Source of the DNA: Chondrilla cf. caribensis
Taxonomy: Eukaryota > Porifera > Demospongiae > Chondrillida > Chondrillidae
Assembly (NCBI GenBank): GCA_964020155.1
Contig: OZ026550.1
Coordinates: forward strand, 5,521,352 to 5,541,351
DNA: 20,000 bases
Reading direction: 5' to 3'
Under the pieces are notes generated by a model. The model was not told the origin of the DNA. It did no database searches and was given only the letters and a program-made list of their open reading frames with translations. The position numbers and the translations under genes were made by a program. Of this stretch, positions 18,799-20,000 are shown piece after piece; the stretch's first letter is position 1; every line of letters starts with the position of its first letter.

Positions 18799-18828
18799 GT
18801 GAGGGGCATGACTGTATCCATGGATGAC

Positions 18829-18955
18829 TTAGACTGAAAATAGAGCCTTCTCAAGTGTCAGTGGAATTTCTCATGGGGCTTTACCAACGATGAGGTCCGG
18901 GAATAAGAATGGCATGCACCTGAAATGGTACGGTTGCCAGGAGCAGTCTCCGAAT
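18829..18955 (+). repeat. Partial extra copy of the B/C 5' exon block
   Basis: Homologous to about 8331-8455 and 13922-14050, ending abruptly where a longer copy of the same region starts. Confidence 0.75.
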
Positions 18956-20000
18956 GTGCATGTGATGTGCATGTGATGAGATGTAATTACAACTATTGAC
19001 CTATAGCCTATTTGATTTATTACCTCAGCACTAATGGAATAATTAATATATAACATAATAGGCATGTATAATAATGTACAATCACATGCACACCATGTAC
19101 AGAAGTTAAACCTTAGAGCTTTGAGAGAACTTCCAATGCTAGGAGCATGTAACCATGGTAATCAAAACGACACTCGTTATACTGAAAATAGAGTCTCCTC
19201 AAGTGTCAATGGAATTTCCCATGCAATTTCTCAAACGTGATATTACTGGTGATAAGCTCTGGGAATAAGAATGGTATGCACCCTGTGGGAAGTGATACAG
19301 TTGCAAGGGCAGTCCTCAAAACCTGATAAGCCAACCATAAGAAGTGGTTGCAGAGAGAAAATCCAGTAAATCTGCAGATATCAAAGTCCTCTTCATCAGG
19401 TATGTCAGTGTGTGTATATCACAAACTATATTAACTATGAAAAGTGCAAGTAAATATGGACTACCAGTAATAGTTGGTGTACTGTATGTAGCTAGGGACT
19501 ATGAGTGAGTTGTGTGTGCTATATAACCAGGTGTGTGCTAACCAGGAGTGTGAACTAACTAGGAGTGTGTACTAACCAGGAGTGTGTGCTAACCATGCAG
19601 GAGTGTGTACTAAACAGGAGTGTGTACTAACCAGCAGTGTGTACTAACCAGCAGTGTGTGCTAACCAGGAGTGTGTACTAACCAGGAGTGTGTGCTAACC
19701 AGGAGTGTGTGCTAACCGGGAGAGTGTACTAACCAGGAGTGTGTACTAACCAAGAGTGTGTACCAACCAGAAGTGTGTACTAACCAGGAGTGTGTACTAA
19801 CCAGCAGTGTGTGCTAACCAGGTGTGTGTACTAACAGGAGTGTGTGCTAACCAGGAGTGTGTACTAACCAGGAGTATGTGCTAACCAGGAGTGTGTACTA
19901 ACCAGGAGTATGTGCTAACCAGGAGTGTGTACTAACCGGGAGTGTTACTAACCAGGAGTGTGTGCTAACCAGGAGTGTGTGCTAACCAGGAGTGTGTACT
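18956..20000 (+). repeat. Third copy of the tetraspanin B/C upstream region (continues past window)
   Basis: Matches 8095-9300 and the corresponding part of copy 2 in order. It has the ATGTGC words, the conserved 5' exon block with donor at 19399/19400, then the 17-bp GTGTGTACTAACCAGGA array from about 19525 to the window end. It is more diverged than copies 1 and 2 are from each other. A third B/C-type gene is expected just beyond 20000. Confidence 0.8.

Overview
The window looks like nuclear DNA from an invertebrate animal. It holds genes split by GT-AG introns, very high microsatellite and minisatellite content, short TA-flanked transposon relics, and membrane-protein genes of animal type (tetraspanins and a possible dispanin). 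A sponge or another early-branching marine invertebrate would fit, but the sequence alone does not prove it. Nothing here is bacterial: no operons, no RNA genes and no CRISPR array were seen. Most long open frames are artefacts of tandem repeats whose unit length, or a multiple of it, is divisible by three.

Layout. At 1-123 there is a probable C-terminal end of a plus-strand gene that enters from the left. At 515-1069 (minus) is an apparently intronless two-pass membrane protein with a PPxY motif, possibly dispanin/CD225-like. It is head-to-head with tetraspanin A (start codons 285 bp apart). Tetraspanin A runs 1355-7885 in 7 exons and encodes 250 aa; it is CD63-like, with eight cysteines in the large loop. 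Each of its introns is filled by its own tandem repeat. Tetraspanin B (9774-12150) and tetraspanin C (14732-17248) have 5 coding exons and 251 aa each, and differ at 16 residues.

B and C were produced by a tandem duplication of about 5 kb (about 7.67-12.94 kb and 13.09-18.08 kb). The left breakpoint lies in a (TG)n tract inside the last intron of gene A. The right breakpoint lies just after the first exon of a fourth tetraspanin, D. The duplication therefore left an orphan last exon of A (13225-13305) directly behind an orphan first exon of D (12830-12910). The two are in matching phase and could form a new 53-aa single-pass protein. The second copy of the D first exon (17970-18048) is frameshifted. 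From about 18.96 kb to the window end a third copy of the B/C upstream region begins, which predicts another B/C-type gene just outside the window.

Together the window shows a tetraspanin cluster growing by unequal or template-switching duplication in repeat-rich DNA. The B/C replacements are concentrated in the large extracellular loop, the part that usually binds partners. All exon joins were inferred by eye from splice sites, reading phase and paralogue comparison; no transcript data were available.
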